Made by a program: the position numbers and the translations under genes
Assembly (NCBI GenBank): GCA_026394605.1
Contig: JAPKXY010000059.1
Span: 1 to 50,270 of the forward strand
Reading direction: 5' to 3'
Source: Methanoregula sp.
Lineage (GTDB): Archaea; Halobacteriota; Methanomicrobia; Methanomicrobiales; Methanospirillaceae
Length of the DNA: 50,270 nt
Notes under the pieces: generated by a model
Seen by the model: the letters and a program-made list of their open reading frames with translations, nothing else
What the model was told of the DNA's origin: nothing
Database searches by the model: none
Shown here: piece after piece, positions 15,995 through 27,500 of the stretch
Layout of the letters: each line of letters opens with the position of its first letter
How positions within the stretch are numbered: the first letter of the stretch is position 1

Positions 15995-17025
15995 ATGGAG
16001 ATAGGGTACTTTTACGCGGCAGTGACAATCCTGTCCGGATTCCTGCTCACCATGATCACCTGTTTTATTGTCAGCTGGTTAAAATCACAAGCAGACACGA
16101 CAGATACCCGGTTGGATGACATCATCATCGCTGCGCATGGGAAACCGCTCCAGGCGACAATCATTGCGGTCTCCTTCTATACCACCCTCAAATATTACGG
16201 GATCTCCCGGTACAGTACCAGTGGGTGATTGACGACCGGTTCATCAATTCATTCTACATCATCATCGGCGCCTGGGTCATCTCGTTGTTCCTGCATGACG
16301 TAATCCTGATCAATGGCCATGCAATCGTTCAAAAATCAGAAAACGACGGGGACGACCGCCTGATTGAACTCCTTGAGCTTGTGGCGAAATACGTGATCTG
16401 GTTTGTAGCCATCATCCTGATCCTCTGTACCTTCAAAATTGATATGACCCCGTTTTTAGCTGGTGCAGGTATCGCCGGTCTCGCCATTGCACTCGCTGCC
16501 CAGGATATCATCTCCAACTTTTTTGGCGGGGCAATTATCACGGTCGACAAGCCCTTCAAGGTAAACGACCGGATCAAAATCGATACCTGTGTCGGGGATG
16601 TGGTCAGCATCGGTCCGCGGTGCACGCGTATTAAAACGCTGGACTCCCAGATTGTTACCATACCAAATAACAAGATCACGATAAACGTTAGTGTAAATTA
16701 TGCAATGCCAGACCAGAAACTCCGCATCACTATCCTCGTTTCCGTAGCATATGGCAGCGATGTGAAAACCATCAAGCGAATCCTTCTTGAAATTGCACGT
16801 GATATCATTTACAAAACGGAGTACCTGCTTGACGATCCCCCACTAAAAGTATTTTTCTTAGAATTCGGAGATTTTGGTCTGAAGTTCGTATTCTATGTAT
16901 GGGCAAAGGCATATAACCTGCCCGATGAAGTCATGGATGCATCCAATTCACAGATAGCCGAACGCTTCGCGACCGAAGGGATCGAGATCCCCTCCCCGCA
17001 GATGGATGTCAGGATGAGGAAATAA
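15995..17025 (+). pseudogene. MscS-family mechanosensitive channel, split by a frameshift
   Basis: The ATG at 15995 opens with a hydrophobic helix (YFYAAVTILSGFLLTMITCFIV) and runs to TGA at 16226-16228. The rest of the channel is in another frame from about 16204: YQWVIDDRFINSFYIIIGAWVISL, two more helices, then the MscS pore helix and beta domain (FLAGAGIAGLAIALAAQDIISNFFGGAIITVDKPF, VGDVVSIGPRCTRIKTLDSQIVTIPNN). One inserted or missing base near 16204-16213 would explain it. The second frame has a GTG at 16225 overlapping the first stop, so two coupled polypeptides are a formal alternative. MscS channels release solutes on osmotic downshock. Confidence 0.75.
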
Positions 17026-17079
17026 GGGTGCATCCTGTCTATCAAAAGACTTTTTTCCCCCCATATAAAATCATTCATC

Positions 17080-17790
17080 ATGTTCGGCGTCTCCACGTTC
17101 TGCCTCCACGACCTGCCTCTCTCAACGGCACTTGAACGGATCATCGCCATCACGGATGTTGTTGAAGTGATGGATGAAGGCATGCATTATCTTGAGAACG
17201 CCGAGCTCCTAAAGAGCTATACGGCACGCTTTACACTCCACGCGCCAAGCCGTGGCACAAACCTCGCAAGCCTGCTCGAACCGATACGGCAGGCAAGCGT
17301 TGAGGTAATGACGCAGTGCTTTGCGATTGCCGGCGAAGTAAATGCAGGTGTTGTTGTGCACCCGGGGTATTTTGCATGGGTCGAGGAGCGGGAAAGAGCA
17401 GAACAACAGTGCCGTCGCTCGCTTGCTGAACTCTCACACGTTGCACAGGAATTCGGTATCACGTTCTTTGTTGAAAATATGGGAAACTGGGATTACTTCT
17501 TGTTAAAGACACCGGACGAACTTTCCCTGTGCGGCAACGTTCCGTTCGCTCTGGATGTAGGCCATGCACACCAGAACAACTGCCTGGATGAATTCCTGAA
17601 ACATCCTGCCGGTCATTTTCACCTTCACGATAATGACGGCAAGGAGGATACCCATTCCCCGGTTGGCGGTGGAACGATTGATTTTTTCGGTGTGATGAAT
17701 GTCGTGAACCGCTGTGGCATAACCCCGATCATCGAAGTCGCGACATTTGATGGGGTGGTCCAGAGCATTGAAACACTAATAAAATTTTAA
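17080..17790 (+). CDS. Sugar phosphate isomerase/epimerase-like TIM-barrel protein
   Basis: 236 residues of the xylose isomerase-like/AP endonuclease 2 superfamily. Signs are FGVSTFCLHD at the start, RFTLHAPS, GVVVHPGYF, ITFFVENMG, FALDVGHAHQ, HFHLHDNDGKEDTHSPVGGG and PIIEVATF, which supply the usual His/Glu/Asp metal ligands in barrel order. It probably binds a divalent metal and acts on a sugar phosphate or related compound; the substrate cannot be read from sequence or neighbours. Slightly shorter than many members (250-280). Cytoplasmic, single gene. Confidence 0.85.
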   Translation: MFGVSTFCLHDLPLSTALERIIAITDVVEVMDEGMHYLENAELLKSYTARFTLHAPSRGTNLASLLEPIRQASVEVMTQCFAIAGEVNAGVVVHPGYFAWVEERERAEQQCRRSLAELSHVAQEFGITFFVENMGNWDYFLLKTPDELSLCGNVPFALDVGHAHQNNCLDEFLKHPAGHFHLHDNDGKEDTHSPVGGGTIDFFGVMNVVNRCGITPIIEVATFDGVVQSIETLIKF

Positions 17791-17864
17791 AACCGCGTGC
17801 AGGATGAGGAGAGATAGGGAAAATCAGCACCAAATTGACTTCTTTTTTCAATTATTCCGCAATG

Positions 17865-17872
17865 TTTTATAG
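17865..17872 (+). promoter_or_regulatory. TATA box before the tRNA-like RNA and tRNA-Thr
   Basis: TTTTATAG, with expected initiation near 17892. It could drive the tRNA-like stretch at 17880-17957 together with tRNA-Thr at 17980. Confidence 0.35.
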
Positions 17873-17879
17873 TGATGAG

Positions 17880-17957
17880 CCCCAACGTATCTAGGCAACC
17901 CGTTTCAATAGCTCAGCTTGCAGAACGCACCCTTGGGAAGGGTGGTTAAGGTTGGGG
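17880..17957 (+). ncRNA. tRNA-like structured RNA or tRNA remnant
   Basis: TAGCTCAGCTTGCAGAAC looks like a tRNA D-arm with one stem mismatch. It is followed by a perfect anticodon-type arm CACCC-TTGGGAA-GGGTG (17928-17944) whose loop would present GGG (Pro). No T-arm or matching acceptor follows. Instead the region is closed by CCCCAAC (17880-17886) pairing with GTTGGGG (17951-17957), followed by ATA. Either a degenerate tRNA or another small RNA, for example an H/ACA-like guide with an ANA box. No family can be assigned with confidence. Confidence 0.4.
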
Positions 17958-17979
17958 ATATCTTATATCTTAACATGTT

Positions 17980-18051
17980 GCCTCAGTGGCATAGCGGTAT
18001 CGCGCTTCCTTGGTAAGGAAGAGGTCGCGGGTTCAATTCCCGCCTGAGGCT
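17980..18051 (+). tRNA. tRNA-Thr (anticodon GGT)
   Basis: Acceptor GCCTCAG/CTGAGGC, discriminator T as in archaeal tRNA-Thr. Anticodon stem CTTCC/GGAAG closes TTGGTAA, giving GGT, which reads ACC and ACT. T-arm GCGGG-TTCAATT-CCCGC is intact. No CCA is encoded. TCTTTTACTC follows. Confidence 0.96.
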
Positions 18052-18167
18052 CTTTTACTCATCGTCATTGATATCTCATCATCAATTACCCATTTTTCAT
18101 GACATAGTTATATCAAATAACACAAAAATTCTCTATCAGTAACTGGATAATTCGGGATCCCAGAAAC

Positions 18168-18332
18168 ATGGTCAGCATTAAATCAGGGCGCGGCATCATC
18201 ATTGTCTGGATGCTGGTATGCACGGGTGCGATCGCCCAGTATTTTATCAGCAATGTTTCGTTAATTATCACTATCACGTCTGTATGTTGTGCCACCACCG
18301 GTTTGTATGTCTACCGCAAGTTGGGGATGTGA
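18168..18332 (+). CDS. Small two-helix membrane protein
   Basis: 54 residues: short basic start (MVSIKSGRG), a hydrophobic helix IIIVWMLVCTGAIAQYF, a second one LIITITSVCCATTGLYV, and a basic end YRKLGM. This hairpin-like topology with basic termini is what a genuine small membrane protein looks like. No family recognised and no strong ribosome-binding site. It is the only plausible gene in the 18052-18541 gap. Confidence 0.45.
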   Translation: MVSIKSGRGIIIVWMLVCTGAIAQYFISNVSLIITITSVCCATTGLYVYRKLGM

Positions 18333-18457
18333 ACAAAATCAATCATTATTCTTTCATTGTGCTAACAGGGCATCGAGTGCGAATATAAGAATATTATTCT
18401 TCAATGCCGGAAGTACCATACTATACCAGAAAGGGTATAACCGTTTTTGGGAAATGT

Positions 18458-18470
18458 GTATAAACATATA
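18458..18470 (+). promoter_or_regulatory. Candidate TATA box of the giant TPR gene
   Basis: GTATAAACATATA in an AT-rich patch. Initiation would fall near 18488-18492, leaving a leader of about 50 bases that contains GGGGG 9 bases before the ATG at 18542. Confidence 0.4.
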
Positions 18471-18541
18471 TTGCACGTACACCAGATGCGCGTATAGCAG
18501 ACAAACATGTCAACAATAAACCGTGAAGGGGGTACCGGTTC

Positions 18542-21500
18542 ATGAGCAGGACTGATGCAGAACAGCTGTTGCGTCAGGGTATAGAACTCTACGACCTTGG
18601 GAGGTATGCTGAGGCGATTATTACCTTCGATAAAGCGCTCGACGCATTTCCGAAATTTGCTAAAGCGAACTATTTCAAAGGTATTGCACTGTATGACCTT
18701 GGCCGGTATGACGAGGCAATTGCCTCATACGAACAGGCAATCCGCACCGATCCTTCGGATATTCATGCATGGTACAATAAAGCTGCCACGCTCGCGCAGC
18801 TGGGACGGAAAGAAGAGGCACTGGAGGCATGTGAGCGGCTGCTTTCAATCAAGTTTGACAATGCCGAGGCATGGATTCTCAAGGGTATTTCCCTCTATGA
18901 ACTGGGAAGGTTTAAGGATGCAATCTCTGCATACGATCATGCACTGACTGTCGATCCCCGCCATGCCAAGGTACATTATAACAAAGGTATCGCACTCGCC
19001 GATCTCGGAAGACATCACGAGGCAATCATCGCGTACGAACGAGCGATAGATCTCATCCCAACCTATGCTAAAGCGTTCTATAATAAAGGAATTTCATTGT
19101 ACGAGATCGGCAAATTTGATGATGCACTGACAGCTTTTGAACGGGCGCTCGCGCTCGACCCATCAGATATCTGGGTCTGGTATTTTAAAAGTTTCATTTT
19201 TACAAAACAGGAGCGGTATGCAGAAGCAGCCGACGCTGCTAAACGGTTTCTTGACAAGGAACCCGATAATCCGGATGTCTGGGTCATCTGTGGGATTGCC
19301 CTCTTCAAAACAGGGCAACCGAAAGATGCAATACTCGCACTCGATCGCGCTCTCGCAAAGACACCCCTTATAGCGGATGCCTGGTTGTACAAAGGTATCT
19401 CTTCAAATGATCTTTTCAAGTATGATGATGCTATTGCCGCTCTCTCGAAAGCAGCGGAGCTTAGTCCTGCAAACGCACAGGCGTACTTCCAGCGCGGTAT
19501 TGCCTATCGGAATTTAAAAAAATTCAGCGAAGCCGCGCAGGATTTTGATCGCGCGCTTTCGTTTGATCCCGATAATCCGGAAATTGCGTTCCAGAAAGGT
19601 GCAACAAGCATCCATATCCATCGGTATGATGACGCACTCGAAGCCCTTAACCGGACTCTCAGGATAAAAACCACTGATGCCCGTGCATTGTACCTGAAGG
19701 GTATTGCACTTACCAAACTTGGCAGACACAGGGAGGCGATCGATGCGTTCGAGAATGCGATTACCCAGGATACCGGTTGTGCGGCTGCCGCCTACCATCA
19801 GGGCGTCTGTTATAGTGGTCTTGGACGTTTTGCAGATGCAATAGCTGCATTTGATCGGGCAGTCCGCATTAACCCTTCGTTTGCCCTTGCAGTCTACCAC
19901 AAGGGGTTTGCCCTTGCGCGGCTTGGTAAAAATGAAGACGCAATCCATGAATTCGATCGGACTGTTGCAATCAAACCGGACTACGCCCCTGCCTACCATC
20001 AGAAAGGGATGATTTGTGCAAAACTGGGCAGGTATCAGGATGCGATCAACGCCTTTGATAAAAGCGTTGAGATTAAGCCCGGTTTTGCGCAGGCATACTA
20101 CGACAAGGGGATGGCGCTGGTCAAACTCGATCGGTACCCTGATGCTATCGATGCTTTTGACGCGGCATTATCCCTCAACGAAAACTATGTCAATGCCCAG
20201 TTTAACCGTGGGTGTGCACTCCTCCTCTTGGAACGGTATGATGAAGCAGTCCGGGCATTTGACAGGACCCTTGAGATCGATCCAGCGTACACGCAAGCGT
20301 TGATCAATAAAGGCACGACACTCATGCGCATGGAGAGATATTCCGATGCTGTCGCGACATTTGATGCGCTTCTTGCAACCACCCCTGAACTGCTTGCTGC
20401 ACTCTATGAAAAAGGGATCGCTCTTACAAAACTCGGGCAGTCCCGCGAAGCTGTTTTGGTTCTTAACGCCGCGCTCGAACAAAATCCCGCCCTGACTGAT
20501 GGCTGGATGTATAAGGGAATTGCACTTGCGGATCAGGGTCTGCATGATGAGGCGATCGCCGCGTTAGACACATCCATACGGATCAACCCCTCGATTAAAG
20601 AAGCGCTCATCCGGAGGGGAATTTCGCTGGTGAGTCTCTGCAGGTTTGATGAGGCAATCGATGGGTTCAACCGCTCTCTTGAACTCGCTCCAAACGATGC
20701 TCTGGCGTGGTGTTATAAGGGGATCGCTTTATCCCGGCTTGAGCGGTTTGACGAAGCAATCAGGGCATTTGATAAAGCGATTGAGAATGATCGGAGGTGT
20801 GCCCGCGCCTATTTTGAGAAAGGAGATGCACTATCTCATCTCAACCGGCACCTCGAGTCCGTGGTTGCCTATGACAAGGTGCTGGAGATCAAGCCGGACC
20901 ATGCCCGTGCGCATTACCAGAAAGGGGTCGCACTTGCGCAGAAGGAACGATATGACGAGGCGATAACAGCGTTTGATAGCGCTCTTGCCCTCGATCCGAA
21001 GAACGCGCCGGGTTATCTTTATCTCGGCATCGCTCTGGCAGGGCGTGAGCGGTATGAAGAGGCTATACGGGCATTTGAGCGCACGCTATCCCTTTCACCC
21101 GGCAATGCAAGTGCCCACTATTATCAGGGGATTGCCCATATCCAGTGCGGGCACTATGATGAGGCAGTGTCGGCATTTGACCATGCTCTTGAACTCGATC
21201 CGGAAAACGCGATGGTGTATTATTATAAAGGCGTAGCGTTCCTGCAGGTAAAGAGATACGAAGAGGCGATCGCTGCATTCACCAAAGCATCTGATATGGA
21301 TTCGTCCCTTTCGGACGCCTGGATGTACTTGGGAATAGCGCTTTACCAGCTTCAGCGTTTTGATGAATCGATCCGGATCCTTGATAAGAGTCTTGCATCA
21401 ACCCCGTCTTCTGTCGAAGCGCTGATGTACCGCGGCAATTCCTTCTTAAAGTTATCCCGTTTTACCGAGGCTGCCGAAACATTTGACCGGGTCCTTTCGC

Positions 21501-24500
21501 TCAATCCCCTCCTGGTTGATGCATGGATGCAGAAAGGAAACGCCTCATATGAGATGGGGAGGAAACAGGACGCCCTGAATGCCTATACCAAAGCGCTTGA
21601 AGTCGATCCTACCCGTCCAGATGGCTGGACAAGAAAGGGTCAAGCACTCTATGATATAGGCCGGTTGCAGGATGCTCTGGGCGCTTATAATAAGGCGCTC
21701 GATCTCAATCCCTCACTCGCCAATGTCTGGATGAGCCGGGGAGATGTGCTTAATGAACTGGGAAAAACCAAAGAAGCCATCACCTCGTACCAGAAGTCCC
21801 TGAATATCAACCCGGAACAGGTTTCGGGCTGGATACGGAAAGGAAAATCATTCTATGATCTGGGAAGGTACCAGGATTCAATCGACGCGTTGGATAATGC
21901 AATTGCTCTTGACCAGCGGAGTATTGATGCATACTATCACAAAGGGCTTGCACTTGAAAAGATCAATCGCGATGATGAAGCGATCACGGTCTATGACCTT
22001 CTTTTAGAGATCGAACCGGAGTATGCGGATGCGCATTTGCATCGGGGTATCGTACTCGCACAAACCGGCCGTAATGAGGACGCAATCTCTGCATTTGACC
22101 GGACCATTCAGCTGAAACCGTCATTTGCACAGGCCTGGTATTTCAAAGGGAGATCACTTATTGAGAAAGGGAGATACCAGGATGCCCTCGACGTGTTCAG
22201 CCGCGCGCTCGACATTGAGCCTGCATACACGGACGTTCACTATTTCCGCGGTTTTTCCTTCTTGAAACTTGGGCGGTATGCCGAAGCGATCGATGCGTTC
22301 GACACTAACCTTGCCAAAGACACGAGCAATGCACAGGGATATTTATACAAGGGTATAGCACTTTCAAAAGTCCAGAGATACGAAGAATCCCTTGCAACAT
22401 TTGAGCGGACACTTGTTTACGATCCGGAGAATCCACTTGCATATTATCACCGCGGCAGGGTTTTTTCAGAACTTGAACGGTATAATGATGCAATCGATGC
22501 ATTCGAACGCACACTTGCACTCAAGCCGAAATACAACGATGCTCGGATGCGGATGGGCATTGCGCTGTATCACCTGGGGCGGTTGAATGATGCCATCCTT
22601 GAGTTTGACCGTGTCCTTTCAGATAACCCGAATAACTTCCACGCGTATTACCAGAAAGGGCGAACACTCTTCGACCTTGGACATTATTTGGAGGCACTCG
22701 ACTCGTATGACCGTGCGCTCGAACTGGACTCGCATTATACCGATGCATTCTACCATAAGGGCATGGCACTGTCCGCCCTTGAACGTTTCGACGAAGCAAT
22801 TCCCGCGTTCGACAATGCTATCAAACTCGATCCGCACCTTGCCCTCGCGCACTTCCACCGTGGCATAGCGCTCGCCAGCACAGGCAATCATCAGGGTGCG
22901 GTCGATGCATTTGGAAGAACTATTGCGCTGATCCCAAAATATGCACCTGCGGCGTATCACAGAGGACTGGAACTTGCAGCCCTCGGATTGTTCAATGATG
23001 CTGTCGAAACCTTCGACCGGGCGCTGGAGATTGACCCCCAGATGGCGGATGCCGCGTTCCAGAAGGGGCTTGCCCTCAATGAACTGGGGCGCTATGATGA
23101 TTCACTCGCTGCATTTGAACAAGCGATTGCCTTCAACCCGGCATATGCACAGGCATGGTACCGTAAAGGTACCGCCCTTGCTGCAACAGGGAGGTACGAA
23201 GAAGCTGTCGGGGCATTCGATACGTCCCTTCAGTACGATGATGCAAACCCGCAGGCATACTATGATCGGGGGATTGCCCAGATCAACCTCAACAGGCACC
23301 TTGATGCAATCGCATCGTTTGACCAGGTGCTTAAATTCATTCCTAACTACGTACCCGCATTCTTCTACAAAGGGATCGCACTTGCCCAGATCGGTATGCA
23401 CACGGAGGCGGCGTTCGCATTTAATATAGCCCTTGAAATCAATCCCAACGATGCCGCCGCTGCCTTCCACAAGGGAGTTGCACTAGCGAACTGCAGCGAC
23501 CACACTGCCGCACTGGAAGCATTCGATGCATCACTTTCGATAGATCCGGAAAATGCTGACACGCTCTACCACAAAGGAATGTCGCTTGCAGACGTCGGAC
23601 AACCCCTCAACGCGGTCTCCATGTTCGATGCTGCGCTCCGGATCGATCCTGCAAGTGCATCGACCCATTTCGAGAAAGGCAGGAGCCTGTCTGCCCTGGG
23701 ACACTACGACAACGCGATTCTCTCGTTTGACCAGAGTCTTGCCCTTGATCCAAATCATGCCCTTGCCTATTATGAAAAAGGGTTGGCTCTCGCTCACAGT
23801 GAACGGTATGACGATGCCGTTGCAGCGTACAATCAGGCAATTTACCTCAACTCCTCAGATGTCAGGTTCCTCATCGACAAAGGTGAAGCATTATACCTGC
23901 TCCGCAGGTTTGAGGACGTAATCGATGCATGCGACCAGGCAATTGCTTTTGAACCGGAGAATATTTATGCACACACAACAAAAGGCAGAGCCCTTATCCA
24001 GACGGGAAGGTTTGAAGATGCGGTAATCGCCTTTGATCGCGCACTGGAGCAGGATAATTCCCCAGCCCTGCTCTGGGCATGCAAAGGTTACTCGCTTTAC
24101 CGTTTGCAGCGCTTTAAAGAAGCGATCGAGTCATTTGGCAAAGCGCTCAAGCGTGAACCGGCCCATTCCCTCTCCCTCCATTATCGCGGAAAAGCATATC
24201 TGAGAATTAAACGGTTCAATGAAGCGCTGGGGATGTTTGACCGCATGCTTGGTGTTGATGAAGGACACAAAGAGGCATGGTACTGCAAGGGCACCTGTCT
24301 GGATCAGCTCGGCCGCCATGATGAGGCACTTGTCGCGTTCAATACTGTAATCTCACTTGATCGTTCCTGTCGTCCGGCATGGTATCAGAAAGGGATCGTG
24401 CTTAATACGCTTGGCCAGTACGAAGAGGCAGTCCTTGCCTGTGACCTTGTTCTGGAACAGTCCCCTGCGATAATCGGGTGTGCATATCAGAAGGGGTTTG

Positions 24501-27500
24501 CCCTAGCACATCTCAGCCGGCATGAGGATGCGATTGCGGCATTCGATGTCGCCCTTAGCCAGAACCCAAAAGATTCGGAGGCATTGTACCGTAAGGGTAT
24601 ATCTCTCCATACCCTCGGAAAGTACCAAGATTCAGTCACCGTGCTCGAACGCTCCAGCGCTCTCAAACCGGATCAGGCACCGGTTTTATTTATTCTGGGT
24701 GAATCCTTATCGCACCTGAACCAGTTTGACGATGCGATCGCAGCATTTGAACGGGCACATGCACTTGATCCCACCTGTGCACGAGCGGTGTTCGGCAAAG
24801 GGTCGGCATTATTTGCCCTTGGACGGTATGAAGACGCATTGGGGGCATTCGATAATGCACTTACGATCACGCCCTCCTTTGCCGATGCAGCGTTTTCTAA
24901 AGGCTGCGCACTTGCGCAACTCAACCGCCATAAGGATGCAGTCAAGGCATTCGAGTACGTGCTCGGCATTATGCCTGACCATGCTCCCTCATATTACCAC
25001 CGCGGGCTCTCTCTTGCCTCGCTTGGGAGGCACGAAAAGGCGATCGCATCATTCAACGACGCCCTGTCCCTTGATCCCGTGCTCAATGAGGTGCACTACC
25101 ACGCCGGCCTTTCATACCTGAACCTTGGGAAATATAATGATGCATGTTCTGCGTTCGACCGTGCACTGGAACATATGCCCGGAAATGCTCCGCTGCTGTT
25201 CAGTAAAGGCAGGGCACTTGCAAAGCTCGGACGATATGAAGATGCGCTTTTAGCGATTGATGCATCACTTGCTCTTGAAAACAACGATGCACAGGTCTGG
25301 GTACTCCACGGCCGCATGTACCTCGAACTCGGCAGACATGAAAAGTCACTGGAATCATTTGACAGAGCGATAGCCCTGCAACCGGAGAACAGTTCAGCAT
25401 GGTACCTGAAAGGAAAAGCTTTCGGGGAACTGGGCAATATGACAGAAGCTCTCCGGTGTTACGACCAGGTGATTACGCTTGACCCTGCATGCGCCATGGC
25501 TTGGTTCAGGAAAGGTGCAGCCCTTGCAAGCACTGCACAGTACGCACCTGCTGTGGAGATGTTGCACACCGCACTACAACTTAAACCCCGGTATGCAAAT
25601 GGTTGGTGCGACCTTGCATTTGCTCTCTCAGAGCTTGGGAATTATGATGAAGCGGTTGCGGCATACGACCGTGCGATTGCCATCAACCCGAACTATACAA
25701 ACGCGTACTATGATAAAGGACTTACCCTTATTCTTCTCGGCAGGCACCCTGAAGCAGTCGCTGCATTCAATGAAATGATAATTATTGATCCCAAATTTGC
25801 CGATGCATACCACTACAAAGGAATCTCCCTCCTCCATATGGACCGGAAGCGCGATGCCGTTGCAGCATTCGATGAAGCACTGGTCATCAACCCTGCTTCT
25901 GTTAAAACGAGCTACCAGAAAGGTGTTGTACTCTCCGATCTGCATGAGCACGAGGCAGCGATCGCAGCATTTAATCAAACGATCGAACATGACAGTACAT
26001 TCACCAAGGCACACCTTGGCAAGGGTCTTGTACTCGCCACTCTTGGGCGATACGATGAAGCGATCAGGGAATTTGACGTCACTATAGATCAGGATCCGGA
26101 ATCCTATATTGCGCATGAACAGAAGGGGAGTGCACTGGCAAAATCCGGCAGGTTCGGCGACGCAATTCTCGAATTCTCCCGGGCGGTGAGTATTGATGAG
26201 CACCACAAAGATACGCATTATGAACTTGGTAATGCACTGGTGGCACTTGAAAAGTACGAGGACGCGGTCAGTGCATTCGACCGCGCACTGTCGCTCGACA
26301 GCGGCTTTGCAGAGGTGCTTCTCGCCAAGGGGGTAGCGCTGGGACATCTTGGGAAGCATGAGGAGGCGCTTGCCGTGTTTGAAGTAACACTCTCACTCGT
26401 TCCATCTTCTCCTGAGGCATGGTATCAGAAGGGGTTGTCATGTGTCCGGTTGGGGAGGGATGGGGATGCCGTTGCAGCATTCGAAAAAGTGCACCTGCTC
26501 GATTCCAGGCATGTTGCTGCCCTCTATTGTGGCGGATCAGCTCTCACCCGCATGGGTCGTGACGCGGAGGCAATCAGGTTTTTTGACAACGCTCTGGCGC
26601 TCCAACCCAACCATTTCCCTGCAATTCTTGAAAAAGGAAAATCCCTTGCACGATTAGAACACCACGAAGAAGCTGTTCCTTTATTTGAACATGCCTCCTC
26701 GCTTGAACCTGATCAGGCCGAACCTTATTTCTTTAAGGGGCTTTCTCTTAACGCCCTTGAGCAGTATGCAGCTGCGGTTGAGGCATTTGATCGCTCCCTT
26801 GAACTCGAACCTGCTAATGCAACCATACATTACGAACGGGCGCGTACTCTTGCCCGGTTCGGAAAGTTTGAAGATGCCATTGTATCGTTCGATGCTGCGA
26901 CCAGTCATAAGCCGGACTATGGCGAAGCATTTCTTGAGAAAGGACGTGCATATACCGCACTGGATCGATATGACAATGCGGTTAATGCCTATGCGCACGC
27001 AGTCGACCACCTCACTGGTAATGCCGCAGCATTCTATGAAAAAGGGTTAGCATTACTCTACACCGGCAAATATGATGACGCCATCAAAGCATTTTCTCGC
27101 GCAATCGAAATCGATCCTGAACACATTGAGGCGCTTTATCATCTCGGTACAACATACGTTGCACTTCGCCGCTATCAAGACGCTGTCAGTCTCTTAGACC
27201 GCCTCCTTGCCATCACGCCGGAAAATTCTGATGCATGGTATGAGAAGGGGATCGCAGTTTTCCGCCTCAAAAAGTACGAAGATGCTATCATGGCGTTCGA
27301 ACATGCAGCCGGCATAAAAGAAGGGTATTTTGATGCACTCTACCACCGCGCCCAGTCGTTTACCAGGCTTGGTCGCGATGAAGATGCCGTGATTGCCTAT
27401 AACGATGCACTAAGGATAGAACCGGCTCACGCACCATCGCTCCACCAGAAGGGGGCCGCGCTCCTGCGGCTTGGTCAGTACCAGGATGCAGTGAAGGCGT

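Noticed and set aside
16225-16228. MscS as two normal, separately evolved genes
   Set aside because: The two frames join into one family sequence without gap, so an indel is the simpler reading; the overlap is kept only as an alternative.
17872-17900. C/D box RNA starting at GTGATGA (17872-17878)
   Set aside because: A good C box, but no D box (CTGA) at a suitable distance.
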